Assembly (NCBI RefSeq): GCF_027571385.1
Contig: NZ_CP085636.1
Location: 6,179,001 to 6,243,000 of the forward strand
DNA from: Shewanella sp. MTB7
GTDB taxonomy: Bacteria > Pseudomonadota > Gammaproteobacteria > Enterobacterales > Shewanellaceae
Direction: 5' to 3'
Length of the DNA stretch: 64,000 nucleotides
Positions 25,191-37,349 of the stretch are shown here, one piece after another (the first letter of the stretch is position 1; the number at the start of each line of letters is the position of its first letter). Below the pieces are notes generated by a model. That model saw nothing but the letters and a program-made list of their open reading frames with translations, was not told the DNA's origin and made no database searches. A program made the translations under genes and the position numbers.

Positions 25191-25625
25191 TTATTCACTA
25201 ACATTGTAGACATCTGGTTGCCACACCTGCATAAACACTTCGGGGTTCGGTACAGGTTTGAAACCAAACTTGGCATATAATCCATGAGCATCTCGAGTCG
25301 ACAAAACCATACGTCGCAAACCTTGTAGATCTGGGTGTGAAACAATGTTTGTCATTAATGCCTTGCCCAGACCCAATCCTCGGTATTCATCGATAATAAA
25401 CACATCCGCAAGATAGGCATAAGTTGCTCTATCAGTGATCAAACGACCGAACCCGATTTGCTGTTTGTCGTTAGTAAACACACCAAAACAAAGTGAATGC
25501 ACCAGTGCTTTTTGCAGTACTGATTTAGGAATATCTTTAGCCCAGTAACTTTTTGAGATAAATGCATGAATAACATCAATATCCATCTCGTTTAACTCAT
25601 TACTAATCCTATACCTCTGCATCAA
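25191..25625 (-). CDS. GNAT-family N-acetyltransferase
   Basis: A 144-residue acetyltransferase. The acetyl-CoA-binding segment VFIIDEYRGLGLGKALM (about residues 83-99; the R-x-x-G-x-G/A motif) and the following LRRMVLSTRDAHGLYAKFGF match the small GNAT fold. The substrate cannot be told from sequence. It is flanked by unrelated genes on the same strand with long gaps, so it is probably transcribed alone. Confidence 0.9.
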   Translation of the reverse strand: MMQRYRISNELNEMDIDVIHAFISKSYWAKDIPKSVLQKALVHSLCFGVFTNDKQQIGFGRLITDRATYAYLADVFIIDEYRGLGLGKALMTNIVSHPDLQGLRRMVLSTRDAHGLYAKFGFKPVPNPEVFMQVWQPDVYNVSE

Positions 25626-25813
25626 TCACTCCCAAAAATCACCAACACTCAAATTAAAACACAGCATAACCTGTTACACATTCATAACAATAGAAAGTTA
25701 CAGAGATTAATTCAAAAGGTGAGACTTTCACTCTTCACAAGTGATTAAACAAGGTTAAATAATGAAGGAGTAACGTTAAGAGTCAACTTAATCCAGGCTC
25801 TTAACGCCAATGC

Positions 25814-26977
25814 TTAACTCCGATATTTAGCCCACAGATCTCTTTGTGAAGGCGTTAAAAAGCTCCAAGCCAACACACGAGTGAGCTTATTACCTTGGGC
25901 CATATCGATGGTCTTAACGGTAGCAGCCCCCACTTTTTGAAGGCTGGAATAAGCGGGTTGTAGATTCTCTTTCTTCGACACTAAACTGGTGAACCACAAA
26001 CACTGAGTCGCAAAACCTTTGCTCTCACGGATCATGTTATCGAGAAACTGTTTCTCACCTCCGTCACACCAGAGCTCTGCTTTCTGGCCACCGAAATTAA
26101 GTTCAGCTACTTGAGCTGCCCCACTATTAACTGATTGTGTCCCAGGGGGTTTATGTCCTTTCGCTGCTCTGTTTGCCGCTAAGTTCTTCACCTTACGCTG
26201 AGTCCCTTCACTCGCCTCAGCCAGCGATGAATGAAAAGGTGGATTGCACAAGGTGATATCGAACCTGTCGTTGGCTTGAATAATTCCATTAAATACTTTT
26301 TGATGATCGGTTTGCAATCGGGTCTGTAACTTTCCTTGCAAACAGACATTGGCCGCTACGATCATATTGACGTTAGATAACGACAGAGGATCCACATCAC
26401 TGGCCACAAAACGCCAACCATAAGCCTGAATGCCTAAGATAGGATAGATACCATTCGCCCCAGTACCAATATCTAATGCGTTAATTTTCATTTTATTAAG
26501 CTTAGACTGTAGGGTGTTTACAGGTGCGACATATTGTCCTTCACGCTTACTATCTTCTTTACTTTCAACGGTATCAGCCTCAACCAACAGGTCGGCAATA
26601 TAGTGAAGATAATCGACTCTACCGGGTATTGGTGGACAGAGAAAACCTTGGGGTATATCCCAAGTACCTATCTGATAATGCAGTTTCAATAAGGCTGAAT
26701 TAAGGGCTTTCACCGCTAGAGGATCCGCAAAGTCGATAGAGAGATTACCGTAGGGATTTGGTTTTACATAAGGAGTTAGTGCGGGACTTGCCTCGGTGAG
26801 CTTATCGAAGTCATAGCCGTCACGGTGTAAATTGCGCGGATGCAGACCGGGCTTTTGAAGATTAACCTGAGCCTTTCCTTTATTCCCGCCAGAGTTGGCT
26901 CTGTTAGTTCTCTTCTTAGGGTTTTTGTCTTGCTTAGCGTTTGGCTTTCGGCTTGATGTAGAATTTGGCTTTATCAT
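25814..26977 (-). CDS. rlmF: 23S rRNA (adenine1618-N6)-methyltransferase
   Basis: A 387-residue SAM-dependent methyltransferase that modifies A1618 of 23S rRNA. The SAM-binding loop is DIGTGANGIYP (169-179), and the N6-adenine motif is NPPFHSS (245-251). A lysine/asparagine-rich basic N-terminus (1-45) precedes the conserved LHPRNLHRDGYDF. The C-terminal half (LWFTSLVSKKENL) is typical of RlmF. It is a single gene. Confidence 0.95.
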   Translation of the reverse strand: MIKPNSTSSRKPNAKQDKNPKKRTNRANSGGNKGKAQVNLQKPGLHPRNLHRDGYDFDKLTEASPALTPYVKPNPYGNLSIDFADPLAVKALNSALLKLHYQIGTWDIPQGFLCPPIPGRVDYLHYIADLLVEADTVESKEDSKREGQYVAPVNTLQSKLNKMKINALDIGTGANGIYPILGIQAYGWRFVASDVDPLSLSNVNMIVAANVCLQGKLQTRLQTDHQKVFNGIIQANDRFDITLCNPPFHSSLAEASEGTQRKVKNLAANRAAKGHKPPGTQSVNSGAAQVAELNFGGQKAELWCDGGEKQFLDNMIRESKGFATQCLWFTSLVSKKENLQPAYSSLQKVGAATVKTIDMAQGNKLTRVLAWSFLTPSQRDLWAKYRS

Positions 26978-27068
26978 GATGTCTAATGTAACTGGTATTA
27001 TGCCGTTAGCCTAATGGTTAACGGCTGTAGTAGAGAGGAATTAACTGTGCTTATAAATTAGCTAGCGG

Positions 27069-27497
27069 CTAATCATAGAGGTACTTAGTAAATAGCATAT
27101 TAACAATCAATTGCTGACCAGTTTCCTGTTCGATAAGGCGATTTAAGGCCTCATAACACTCTCGACGGATCTCTTCTCGTCCAGTGAGTGATTTTACTTT
27201 ATCGGAGGTTTGGCTACCTAATATTTCGATAATGGCGGCACGTAACAGGGGATCGTGATGTTCAATAGCCACAAGATCTTCTGGTGATTTGACCATCAGT
27301 TCAACACTGATCCGAACAAAACCTAGCTTTCTGCCACTCGAAAGATAATTCGTCACGATTTCTGGCTCGAAACCATAGTAAGCATACTCAGCTAGGGTCT
27401 GATCCTCTTGCTCCTGAGGTTCCTCCTCTTCAGCGTTAGCACTCAAGCTAAAAATACTGATTGAAACAATGAACATTAATGAGACGAGCTTTTTCAT
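27069..27497 (-). CDS. FliL-like exported protein
   Basis: The start is placed at the ATG at 27497, which gives 142 residues beginning with a signal peptide (MKKLVSLMFIVSISIFSLSANA); a longer frame to 27575 adds a non-signal N-terminus. The mature part, after an acidic EEEEPQEQED stretch, contains RKLGFVRISVELMVKSPED and HDPLLRAAIIEILG, like the periplasmic domain of flagellar basal-body-associated FliL. No flagellar genes are in the window. It is divergent from ubiC; I regard it as a FliL-family protein of unassigned role. Confidence 0.75.
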   Translation of the reverse strand: MKKLVSLMFIVSISIFSLSANAEEEEPQEQEDQTLAEYAYYGFEPEIVTNYLSSGRKLGFVRISVELMVKSPEDLVAIEHHDPLLRAAIIEILGSQTSDKVKSLTGREEIRRECYEALNRLIEQETGQQLIVNMLFTKYLYD

Positions 27498-27670
27498 AAG
27501 TAGTGCGTAGTTGTCACATTTTTTCATATCGAAATTTTCCATTTCAAGCGCTTTTATATTGAGCATTGAGTGCAATTTTTCAAATACCTGTGCTCGCGGA
27601 TCTTTCAGAATTATACTAATAACATGTTAGACTGTACCAGTTTGCAAGTCAGTATTGTACCGAGAATCAA

Positions 27671-28234
27671 ATGAGTGTAACTAAGCTAAGCTTCCCGTAT
27701 GGTGAATCAATTCAATGGCTTTCGCCAGATAATATTGACCAACTTCCTAAGTCCCCCTTAACAGACTGGTTAATGTCTTATGAAAGTTTAACTCAAAAGT
27801 TACGTTCACACTGCGTTGAATTTGAGGTTGTAGTACTTGGTGAGGGTACTTTAACTCCTTTTAGCGGTGAGTTTCCTTCTCAAAATCAGGCCTGGGTACG
27901 CGAAGTTTTACTTTGTCTCGATGGGATCCCTTGGGTTTTTGCCCGCACACTCATCCCTGGCAACTTACTCCAGCAAAAAGAATCTGATTTTTTAACCTTA
28001 GGCACCAGACCATTAGGTGAGCTATTGTTTTCCAGTGATGAATTCTCACCCGGTAAGATAGAAATAGCTCATTTTACCCCTTGTCATAAATTAGCCAACT
28101 TAATGACATCACTTAAGCAAAATGCCGAACAAGAGTTATGGGGACGACGTCGCTACTTCTCCTATAACGGCGAGCAGCTTATCGTCAGTGAAACCTTTCT
28201 TCCCGCTGCCCGCAAATTAATAGAAGAGATGTGA
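27671..28234 (+). CDS. ubiC: Chorismate lyase
   Basis: A 187-residue UbiC family protein that converts chorismate to 4-hydroxybenzoate and pyruvate, the first committed step of ubiquinone synthesis. The conserved features include [12 protein letters not shown] near residue 33, REVLL (active-site arginine) near 77, and [11 protein letters not shown] near 113-123. The C-terminal [20 protein letters not shown] is typical. No ubiA follows; the gene is closed by a terminator. Confidence 0.93.
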   Translation: MSVTKLSFPYGESIQWLSPDNIDQLPKSPLTDWLMSYESLTQKLRSHCVEFEVVVLGEGTLTPFSGEFPSQNQAWVREVLLCLDGIPWVFARTLIPGNLLQQKESDFLTLGTRPLGELLFSSDEFSPGKIEIAHFTPCHKLANLMTSLKQNAEQELWGRRRYFSYNGEQLIVSETFLPAARKLIEEM

Positions 28235-28256
28235 CCAGATCTAATCACCGCTAATT

Positions 28257-28282
28257 AAAAAACGCCCATTTAGGGCGTTTTT
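28257..28282. terminator. Bidirectional terminator between ubiC and the metalloprotease
   Basis: AAAAAACGCCC (28257-28267) and GGGCGTTTTT (28273-28282) form a short GC stem with A- and T-runs outside, so it can serve both convergent genes. Confidence 0.85.
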
Positions 28283-28303
28283 AATATTCAAGCCCAATCA
28301 AGT

Positions 28304-31216
28304 TTACGTTACTTCCCCCCTTCTAAACCCTAGTAATCCCAGCAGACATAGAGTCAACCAACCAAGACTACCACCTCCTGAGTCATTCGCTGCAGGAGTC
28401 TCCGGCGATGTTACAACCGCTGCAATCACAGTAAGGGAGTTACTCCTGCTATTCACCACATTCAAACTATCAGTGACGGTTAAAGTCACCGTGTAGGTTC
28501 CGGCTGCAGCGTAAGTATGACTTGGAGACGGTTCAGTGCTTGTTAACCCGTCACCAAAACGCCATAGGTAGGTCATCACACCTTCACCACCAGTGGTGGT
28601 ATCAGTAAACGTCACACTGAGATCACTCGTGGTAAACGTAAAGCCAGCAATGGGAGCTACAGGTAGAGAAACCGTTACAGAGCCTGTTGTCTCAACACTT
28701 GCCCCTAAACCATCGGTCACCGTAAGGATTACAGGGTAAGTTCCTGACGCTTGATAGACATAGGTAGGCATTTTTTCAGCACTCGTTGCACCATTATCAC
28801 CAAAGTCCCACAAGTATGCATAGTTACCATCACCTCCCGTCACTGTTGCAGTAAAGCTCACCGTTCCAGCCTCTTGCTGAGTAATACTGACACTGGATGT
28901 GAGATCTGATTGCGGAGGCGGTGTTGTCGGGCCGCCATAGTTAAACCTCAGCGTTGCAGTAGATGAATCATCACTCTGGGCCACCACTTCCATAGTCAAA
29001 CCCAGTTCAGGCAAGATAATGCCTGATTGAGGCTGAGTCGGTGCACGGTAATCTTGGCTGTCATCAAACATTGAGATAGATGACAGGTGGCTGTCTCCGT
29101 TGTAGCTAGCTTGGTTAAACATGCTAAAGGCCGCATCACGAACTTGATGAGCTGTTTCACTTTCAAGACCACCTTCCTCACCGATAAAGTTTTGATCAGC
29201 ATCAATGACACCTATCAAACCTGCACCAGCGTGAGTACTGGAATTATTATCAGCGTAGCCGAAGTTTTCAAGCCACATCAACACTCCAGGCTCATATGTA
29301 TGACTATCTAGTCCTGCATCAACACCGTTATGACTTCTCAGTTGGATAATATAACGGCGATCAGCCCCTGGTCGCTCATCATTGATGCGTGAGAAACCAT
29401 TAAGCATCATGGTATTTGGCGTTTCTGCATCATCACTATGAACGACGGTGTTATCACTGGTGATCTGCAGATTGTCGAGGACAAATCCATAGTTTCCTAC
29501 GGCTTCATCCGTTTTATAAATAATGCTAATCTGAGCATTATCTCTTCCGGCATAAGCACTCAAGTTATATTCAAGATCAACCCAATTATTCGTGCCTTCA
29601 GAACCCGAAATAGTGCCCGAATTTCCAGTGATAATATCTCGAGCAGAGTTAGCGGTATTGCTAGCTTTGGTGTGATCCCCCGAGATCACCACACCATCAA
29701 CCATAACTTGAGCATAATCGTAATCAATTTCGATATTCCAATGAGCCTTCATTATTAACGTTAACGGCGTCGTGCTTGGCAGATCAATTTCAAATGACAA
29801 GGCATTATTGAGCAGATTCCCTTGACCAGAATAGTATTGATACTCTCCGGCATAGGGCTGCTTAAAAGGAATGGTCGCCGAAGGTAATGGAATAGATACC
29901 TGATTAACCAGAGAATGATTAACCGCCTCATTAATAATCACATCCAAACCTGATGTGCCGATGCTTGTCAGTAACACCTCTTGCTCATTAATCCAACGCC
30001 CTTTGAATTTATCCTGCAGATAAGAGCGAGCATAGGGACTAAAGCCTGATGGCACAGTACCAGGTATCGCGCCTGTCCAACTACCTCCGGCCATGACAGA
30101 CCAAGATGCCACAGGGGATCCCTCACCAGTATTGCTCGTATCATACTCATCAGGTAAACCTAAATCATGGCCAAACTCATGCACCACTACGCCTGCTGCA
30201 GCATCGATAGGCTGAACGGTATAACCAAAGACCTTCATTCCTGTTCCCGGAATGGTATATCCAGGATTATTACCTGTGTAGACGAAGAATCGATGTGACC
30301 AGATAGCATCTTTACCTTCGTTACCGAGTACTCCACCGCCAGCTTCTTCACCGATGCTGGAATGAAACAGCATCACATGGTCTATATCGCCATCAGGTTC
30401 ATCAACATTGCCATCACCATCGACGTCGAAAGGATCTTCCACATCATAACTCGCCAATTCAGAGGCTGACATACCTGCCACCGCTTGAGTCACAGCTTCT
30501 TTCACTAGCTCAGGTACCGCTTTGTCATCGTTATTATTGCCAGCATCATTGCCACCGTAATAAGCAGCATTATTGGATGCGGTAAACCAGCCTTTTACAT
30601 TACCAGTAAAGAAAAAACTTTCACCTGATACCGCTTGGTAATATTGATACCCGGTTAATAAGTTCTGCTGTTGAGGCCCGGTAAATCCAGAAGTTGAAAA
30701 CATCATATTCTGGTAATGAGAAGTCGGATAATTTGGGTAGTACATAGGTGTATCGCTGGCTGAAAGGCGGTTGTTATTGTAGGGGAGATCAGGAAAGTCG
30801 ATCAATACAGCTAACACTTTTACCGTTTTAGTCACTTCGCTATTGGCCTGAGCTTCAGCTTTAAGCGCTAAAAAACTCAAACTCGATGCATTCTTTTTAC
30901 TCTGACGCTGACGAGTTGCTTTTAATCTTTTCTGCTCAAACTTAGCGCTAAGTAAGTCCCCTTTGCTCTGAACCCCGCTAACCCGATGCGAGAAGGCATT
31001 CACAGCCGCCAGCTTTTCTTCGGCGGTGGCGGAATCTGAAACCTCACCTCGTTTAATCAACCAATATAAAATCTGATCCTTGTTGATCACCCCGGCATCT
31101 GCCAATGTCGCTATTGATGCCTCTATCGGTTTAGCCACTAGAGCTGGACTCATAAAAGAGAGGATGATCGAGAGGCAGAGACTTGAAAGCACTCCTCTAT
31201 TTTTATTTCGAGCCAT
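28304..31216 (-). CDS. M6-family metalloprotease with PKD repeats and GlyGly-CTERM
   Basis: A roughly 970-residue secreted protease (start at MARNKNRG, ATG 31216, with a signal peptide ending at LVAKP; a longer frame to 31255 lacks a good ribosome-binding site). The catalytic zinc motif is HEFGHDLGLPDEYD (HEFGH at 346-350), as in immune inhibitor A. There is a Ca-binding-like DVDGDGNVDEPDGD stretch near 264-277. Two PKD domains sit near the C-terminus (WDFGDNGATS, WRFGDGLTS). The last residues, GGGSLGWLTLCLLGLLGFRR, form a GlyGly-CTERM sorting signal for rhombosortase processing and type II secretion. Confidence 0.92.
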   Translation of the reverse strand: MARNKNRGVLSSLCLSIILSFMSPALVAKPIEASIATLADAGVINKDQILYWLIKRGEVSDSATAEEKLAAVNAFSHRVSGVQSKGDLLSAKFEQKRLKATRQRQSKKNASSLSFLALKAEAQANSEVTKTVKVLAVLIDFPDLPYNNNRLSASDTPMYYPNYPTSHYQNMMFSTSGFTGPQQQNLLTGYQYYQAVSGESFFFTGNVKGWFTASNNAAYYGGNDAGNNNDDKAVPELVKEAVTQAVAGMSASELASYDVEDPFDVDGDGNVDEPDGDIDHVMLFHSSIGEEAGGGVLGNEGKDAIWSHRFFVYTGNNPGYTIPGTGMKVFGYTVQPIDAAAGVVVHEFGHDLGLPDEYDTSNTGEGSPVASWSVMAGGSWTGAIPGTVPSGFSPYARSYLQDKFKGRWINEQEVLLTSIGTSGLDVIINEAVNHSLVNQVSIPLPSATIPFKQPYAGEYQYYSGQGNLLNNALSFEIDLPSTTPLTLIMKAHWNIEIDYDYAQVMVDGVVISGDHTKASNTANSARDIITGNSGTISGSEGTNNWVDLEYNLSAYAGRDNAQISIIYKTDEAVGNYGFVLDNLQITSDNTVVHSDDAETPNTMMLNGFSRINDERPGADRRYIIQLRSHNGVDAGLDSHTYEPGVLMWLENFGYADNNSSTHAGAGLIGVIDADQNFIGEEGGLESETAHQVRDAAFSMFNQASYNGDSHLSSISMFDDSQDYRAPTQPQSGIILPELGLTMEVVAQSDDSSTATLRFNYGGPTTPPPQSDLTSSVSITQQEAGTVSFTATVTGGDGNYAYLWDFGDNGATSAEKMPTYVYQASGTYPVILTVTDGLGASVETTGSVTVSLPVAPIAGFTFTTSDLSVTFTDTTTGGEGVMTYLWRFGDGLTSTEPSPSHTYAAAGTYTVTLTVTDSLNVVNSRSNSLTVIAAVVTSPETPAANDSGGGSLGWLTLCLLGLLGFRRGEVT

Positions 31217-31255
31217 AGCCACTATTTCCTTCCGATTGATCAGACTAAATGTCAT

Positions 31256-31624
31256 TCAAAGTGAGGGGATGAACCCGACTCTCAGCCAATTGAGCTAGCC
31301 TCAAGGATATTAATGTTAAGTTTAGACCTAATTAACTTATCGATAGATTACCAAAATCGATACCAAATAAATTCAGCTGATAATGTAAGCAGTAATACTG
31401 AAAGTGATGAGCATAAAAAGTGACTTTAAGAAACGGAAAAATATCCTTCTAGCTACAATTTCACACCAAAACAATAGCAGTGTTTAAGGCTGAACCACAG
31501 CAGTAAATATCACTTTAAAACAACATTTACACTTAAGATACTAACAAATGAAAGATTAACCATGCATACCGTATGCACGGCTAATTGGAGAAAGGAACAA
31601 CACAAATATCTTGGTTAGAAGGGG
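31256..31624. other. Intergenic stretch, no gene seen
   Basis: About 370 bases, AT-rich, between the metalloprotease and the glycoside hydrolase. On the minus strand, 31310 to 31262 reads like a tRNA D-arm followed directly by a T-arm, with no anticodon arm; this is discussed under rejected items. Nothing else was recognised. Confidence 0.4.
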
Positions 31625-33790
<2,166 letters not shown>

Positions 33791-33905
33791 TTATTGAATA
33801 CAATATCCAGAGTATGTCGGTAAGTCAGTTTTGATGCAAGAGTAGTAACTGCACTTAAATGCTGTTCCTAAGCTCTGGCACTGAAACCTAGAAACTCGAG
33901 CCTCT

Positions 33906-34511
33906 CTACGGAGTAGGCTGACTCATATGCGCCATGTAATTTGCAATACCATCGAGGAACATCTGCACAGAGATCATAACCAGTACCATCCCCATCAAAC
34001 GCTCTACCGCTGTCAGGCCTTTTTCTCCCAACACCTTAGTAAAGACTTTATAGAAAAGCAGAATAACCGCGCTCACACCCCATGCAGCCAATAAAGCGAT
34101 AGTCCAATCTAACATGCGTGAGCTGTCTGTATGGGCCAACAAGATAAGCGCCGCCAATACTGAAGGGCCAGCCATCAATGGAATAGCCATAGGGACAATA
34201 AAAGGCTCTTCACCCGCCGCAAGCCCAACAACGCCGCCAGGCTGAGGAAAGATCATTCTGATCGCGATTAAAAACAGAATGATACCACCAGCAATACTGA
34301 CAGACTCTGTTCTCAGATTGAGAAAACTAAGAATGGCTTCACCAGCAAACAGAAATGACACCATAATGATCAAAGCAAACAACAACTCTCTGATCAACAC
34401 TCTGCGTCTTTTCTTAGGTTCAATATGACGCAAGATAGATGAAAAAATCGGCAAATTACCAAGCGGATCCATAATAAGAAACAACATTACAGCGGCAGAG
34501 AAGGTATCCAT
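33906..34511 (-). CDS. MarC-family (YhgN-like) membrane protein
   Basis: A 201-residue integral membrane protein with six predicted helices. The N-terminal FLIMDPLGNLPIFSSIL segment and the internal PLMAGPSVLAALILLA repeat of the same pattern are hallmarks of the MarC family. Transport substrate and role are not established for this family. Confidence 0.9.
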   Translation of the reverse strand: MDTFSAAVMLFLIMDPLGNLPIFSSILRHIEPKKRRRVLIRELLFALIIMVSFLFAGEAILSFLNLRTESVSIAGGIILFLIAIRMIFPQPGGVVGLAAGEEPFIVPMAIPLMAGPSVLAALILLAHTDSSRMLDWTIALLAAWGVSAVILLFYKVFTKVLGEKGLTAVERLMGMVLVMISVQMFLDGIANYMAHMSQPTP

Positions 34512-34791
34512 AGCAAATTAAGCCTGTTTTTTGTGAATAAGAAATGCAACACATTCTATAACCATTTTGAAACAATTTGATAGAAAAAACATACAGTAGA
34601 AATAACTAAAAATCCAATTCCCCTCCTAAGCATTACTCAACTTAATCAATAAATGGCGCTTAATACGGTGTATAAAAACGGCTTAACAAGTAAATGTGGT
34701 CACACTTGGTGTAAATAATGCGACCTTAACTGCTAATTTTTCAGAAACTGCTATACTAGCTCGTCTTTTTTAAGCCCCAGCTAAGCAAATC

Positions 34792-36333
34792 ATGCTCTAT
34801 CTATTAGCCAGTTGTATTGCTCTATTATTAGGCCCTATTTTCTATCGATACCTTTCGACTGAAAACGGTCTACAAAAAGGTCTAGACGGATTTATATTCG
34901 TATCACTAGGCGGCTTAGTGCTGGTGCATATTTTGCCAGAGTTACTGGAGCACGGCGGATTTCTAGCCATCATTTTCGTGATCATTGGCCTTTGGGGACC
35001 CACAGCCAGTGAAAAACTGTTCCATCGCTACTCAGAAGTCACCCATAATCTGACTCTGACCTTAGGCATAGGCGGACTGCTACTCCATACCATTACTGAT
35101 GGCAGTGCCATGGTATTAGCACAACAAAATGACAACTCTATCCTACTGGCTTTGGGGGTGATTCTGCATCGACTACCGGTTGGATTAGCTATCTGGTGGC
35201 TACTAAAACCTCAGCTAGGTGCACGTTGGGCCATGGTGGTATTAGTCGCAATGATGCTGTTGACTGGCTTTGGTTATTTCGCTGGTGAGCAACTGTTAAC
35301 TCATTTAAGTTTAGATAACACTGTCTACTTACAGGCTTTTGTCACAGGTTCAATTCTGCACGTGGTGCTGCATCAACCCCATGGCCAAAGCCATGAAGAT
35401 AAACAGGGTAAATATGAGTATCAAGCAGGTATCGGCAGCCTACTTGGCATAGGGTTACTCTGTCTACTGCTGATGATGGACTCAGGTGGACACGAAAGTC
35501 ATAATCACAGTCACAGTACTGAACAACTCGCAGACTGGTTGCTGACTCTTGCTCCCGTTTTACTGCTTAGTTATGTCGCGGCCAGTCTGAGATATTGCTT
35601 GGGTTTATCGCCTAAAACCCCTTCGTTAGCACTGCGGTGGTTACAGCGTTTGGCTGGACCCGAAGCCTTGATTATCACATTCTTACTGCTCGGTCCTATG
35701 TTCGCTATGCTGCAACTAGTGGGACTATTGACGATAGGAGCCCTGTTGACATGGGCTAAAGTTGAACCAACAGATCCTCACGTTCACTTGCCTCAATCTG
35801 CTGTGCGTTTCGGATTTTCTTATTTAGTCGACCGTAGTGCTCCCTGGGTGGTGCTTAGCCTGATCTTAGCCAATTTGATTGGCCATCCTTCAGTACCTCT
35901 AGCTAGCCCAGTTACTCAGGTTGCGGTGCTATTATTAGTCTTCTTACCTATGCGGTTCTGTAACTTAGGTGGCGCTGTGTTAGCGTTATCTCTCGCCTAT
36001 AGTGGCTGGAGTAATGAAGCCGTCTTACTTGCTTTACTGGCTGCGCCTATCTTTAACCTCGCTCAGCTAAAGCTGATGAACTGGACTCAACGTGGTCTGC
36101 TGTTTACCTTGATATTGGCAAGCCTAGTGGTGATCAATATGATCCAGCCACAATGGCACTCGATAATGACGATACCTAATAGCATAAATACCCTGTCTTT
36201 AACGGCGCTGGCCTGCCTATTTGCAGCCAGCCTGTTACGCTTAGGACCGAGAAAGTTTATGGCCAGAATCATGTATCCTAAACCTAAGACCCATGATCAC
36301 AATCATAGCCATGAGCATGGCCATAAACATTAG
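34792..36333 (+). CDS. Large membrane protein: ZIP-like half joined to a permease-like half
   Basis: A 513-residue polytopic membrane protein. The N-terminal half carries ZIP-transporter-like metal motifs: HILPELLEHGG (about 46-56), LHTITDGSAM (H99 and D103, like the ZIP HNxxDG helix) and ILHRLPVGLAI (H126 to about 133, like HExPxxxA). A His-rich loop (HESHNHSHS, about 234-242) follows. The C-terminal half has about eight further helices (LGPMFAMLQLVGLLTIGALL, VDRSAPWVVLSLILANLIG, VFLPMRFCNLGGAVLAL), resembling YraQ/DUF318-type permeases. The tail is again His-rich (HDHNHSHEHGHKH). Heavy-metal transport is inferred from motifs and histidines only. Confidence 0.7.
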   Translation: MLYLLASCIALLLGPIFYRYLSTENGLQKGLDGFIFVSLGGLVLVHILPELLEHGGFLAIIFVIIGLWGPTASEKLFHRYSEVTHNLTLTLGIGGLLLHTITDGSAMVLAQQNDNSILLALGVILHRLPVGLAIWWLLKPQLGARWAMVVLVAMMLLTGFGYFAGEQLLTHLSLDNTVYLQAFVTGSILHVVLHQPHGQSHEDKQGKYEYQAGIGSLLGIGLLCLLLMMDSGGHESHNHSHSTEQLADWLLTLAPVLLLSYVAASLRYCLGLSPKTPSLALRWLQRLAGPEALIITFLLLGPMFAMLQLVGLLTIGALLTWAKVEPTDPHVHLPQSAVRFGFSYLVDRSAPWVVLSLILANLIGHPSVPLASPVTQVAVLLLVFLPMRFCNLGGAVLALSLAYSGWSNEAVLLALLAAPIFNLAQLKLMNWTQRGLLFTLILASLVVINMIQPQWHSIMTIPNSINTLSLTALACLFAASLLRLGPRKFMARIMYPKPKTHDHNHSHEHGHKH

Positions 36334-36357
36334 TACTCTTTATGAGTACACTGTCTA

Positions 36358-36407
36358 GATCAAAAGCTAGATTCTGAAACCAGTTCAGTATACCCAAGCT
36401 TTTGATC
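36358..36407. repeat. Nested inverted repeat after the ZIP-like gene
   Basis: GATCAAAAGCT (36358-36368) pairs with AGCTTTTGATC (36397-36407), and a smaller CTGAA/TTCAG hairpin sits inside. It follows a small GTACTC/GAGTAC hairpin just after the stop codon. It may act as a transcript end, but there is no long T-run. Confidence 0.5.
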
Positions 36408-36507
36408 TTACTTACTGCTAGCGCCTTTACCTTTGCTTGAACTCGTTACTCGTTACTAGAGACTCGCAACTTTTTACATTTCACTGATCCAAACTGAAAA
36501 GAAATAG

Positions 36508-36538
36508 CTTTGAATTTAAATCCAGTTTAAATTCAAAG
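36508..36538. repeat. AT-rich perfect hairpin upstream of the NRDE gene
   Basis: CTTTGAATTTAAA (36508-36520) and its perfect complement (36526-36538) flank a five-base loop, ending 25 bases before the start codon of the NRDE protein. It could be an upstream gene's transcript end or a 5'-leader structure affecting translation. Confidence 0.6.
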
Positions 36539-36563
36539 TATCATTCTTTAATTTAAGCTGCCT

Positions 36564-37316
36564 ATGTGCATCTTGTTTATCGCGTTGGAACAACATCCCA
36601 AATACCCGCTTATCATCTGCGCTAATCGTGATGAGTTTCATCACCGACCCACAGAGCAGGCTCATTTCTGGATGCCGGACAATCAAATACTCGCAGGTAA
36701 AGATCTTCAGGCTGGGGGAAGTTGGCTCGGCATAAATCGACGAGGTGACTTCGCCGCACTGACCAACTTTCGAGATCCTCAAGCCCAGCAAGATGGAATG
36801 AAAAGTCGCGGCGAGTTAGTCCTCAACGCCCTAAAATCTCAAGCACCACTCACCTCATCTTGGTTAAAGGAACACAGCCAAAACTACAACCCTTTCAATC
36901 TGGTATTTGGCAATAGAGATGAGATCTACTGTTATAAAAGTACAGACAAAACCCTCACCTCACTGACTCCAGGCTTTCACTCCATTAGTAATGGCAATTT
37001 AGATGACATATGGCCAAAAATGGCGCGAGGTACACAAGCTTTAGAAAAGGTGATATCAGAATCTGACGAACCTGATATCGATGCTTTACTGTCTATCATG
37101 AAAGATGAGACTCGAGCCGAAGAGAGTGAGCTTCCTCAAACAGGAATAGCACTAGAGTGGGAGCGTCTGCTCTCCTCCATCTATATACGCCATCTAGAAT
37201 ACGGCACCCGTTCCACCAGCATCATACTTGATGATCACCAAGGTCATACCCGCTTCATTGAGGTTAGATATGATGGCAAAGGACGCACTTTAGGACGTCA
37301 GGAATATAAACTATAA
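36564..37316 (+). CDS. NRDE (TANGO2-like) family protein
   Basis: A 250-residue protein whose N-terminus MCILFIALE... and ICANRDEFHHRPT (NRDE motif, about residues 19-23) place it in the NRDE/TANGO2 family of Ntn-hydrolase-like fold, with Cys2 as a possible N-terminal nucleophile after methionine removal. GSWLGINRRGDFAALTNFRD is also characteristic. TANGO2 homologues have been linked to haem handling, but the bacterial role is unclear. Confidence 0.88.
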   Translation: MCILFIALEQHPKYPLIICANRDEFHHRPTEQAHFWMPDNQILAGKDLQAGGSWLGINRRGDFAALTNFRDPQAQQDGMKSRGELVLNALKSQAPLTSSWLKEHSQNYNPFNLVFGNRDEIYCYKSTDKTLTSLTPGFHSISNGNLDDIWPKMARGTQALEKVISESDEPDIDALLSIMKDETRAEESELPQTGIALEWERLLSSIYIRHLEYGTRSTSIILDDHQGHTRFIEVRYDGKGRTLGRQEYKL

Positions 37317-37349
37317 AGTGATGTGGCAAGTTGCGAGGTGGAACATGAT

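Noticed and set aside
31262..31310. tRNA-like sequence on the minus strand (TAGCTCAATTGG... then GGGTTCATCCCC)
   Set aside because: It resembles a tRNA D-arm joined directly to a T-arm, but there is no anticodon arm, the T-loop is too short and has the wrong base at the conserved A, and no CCA end is present. At best it is a relic, possibly coincidence.
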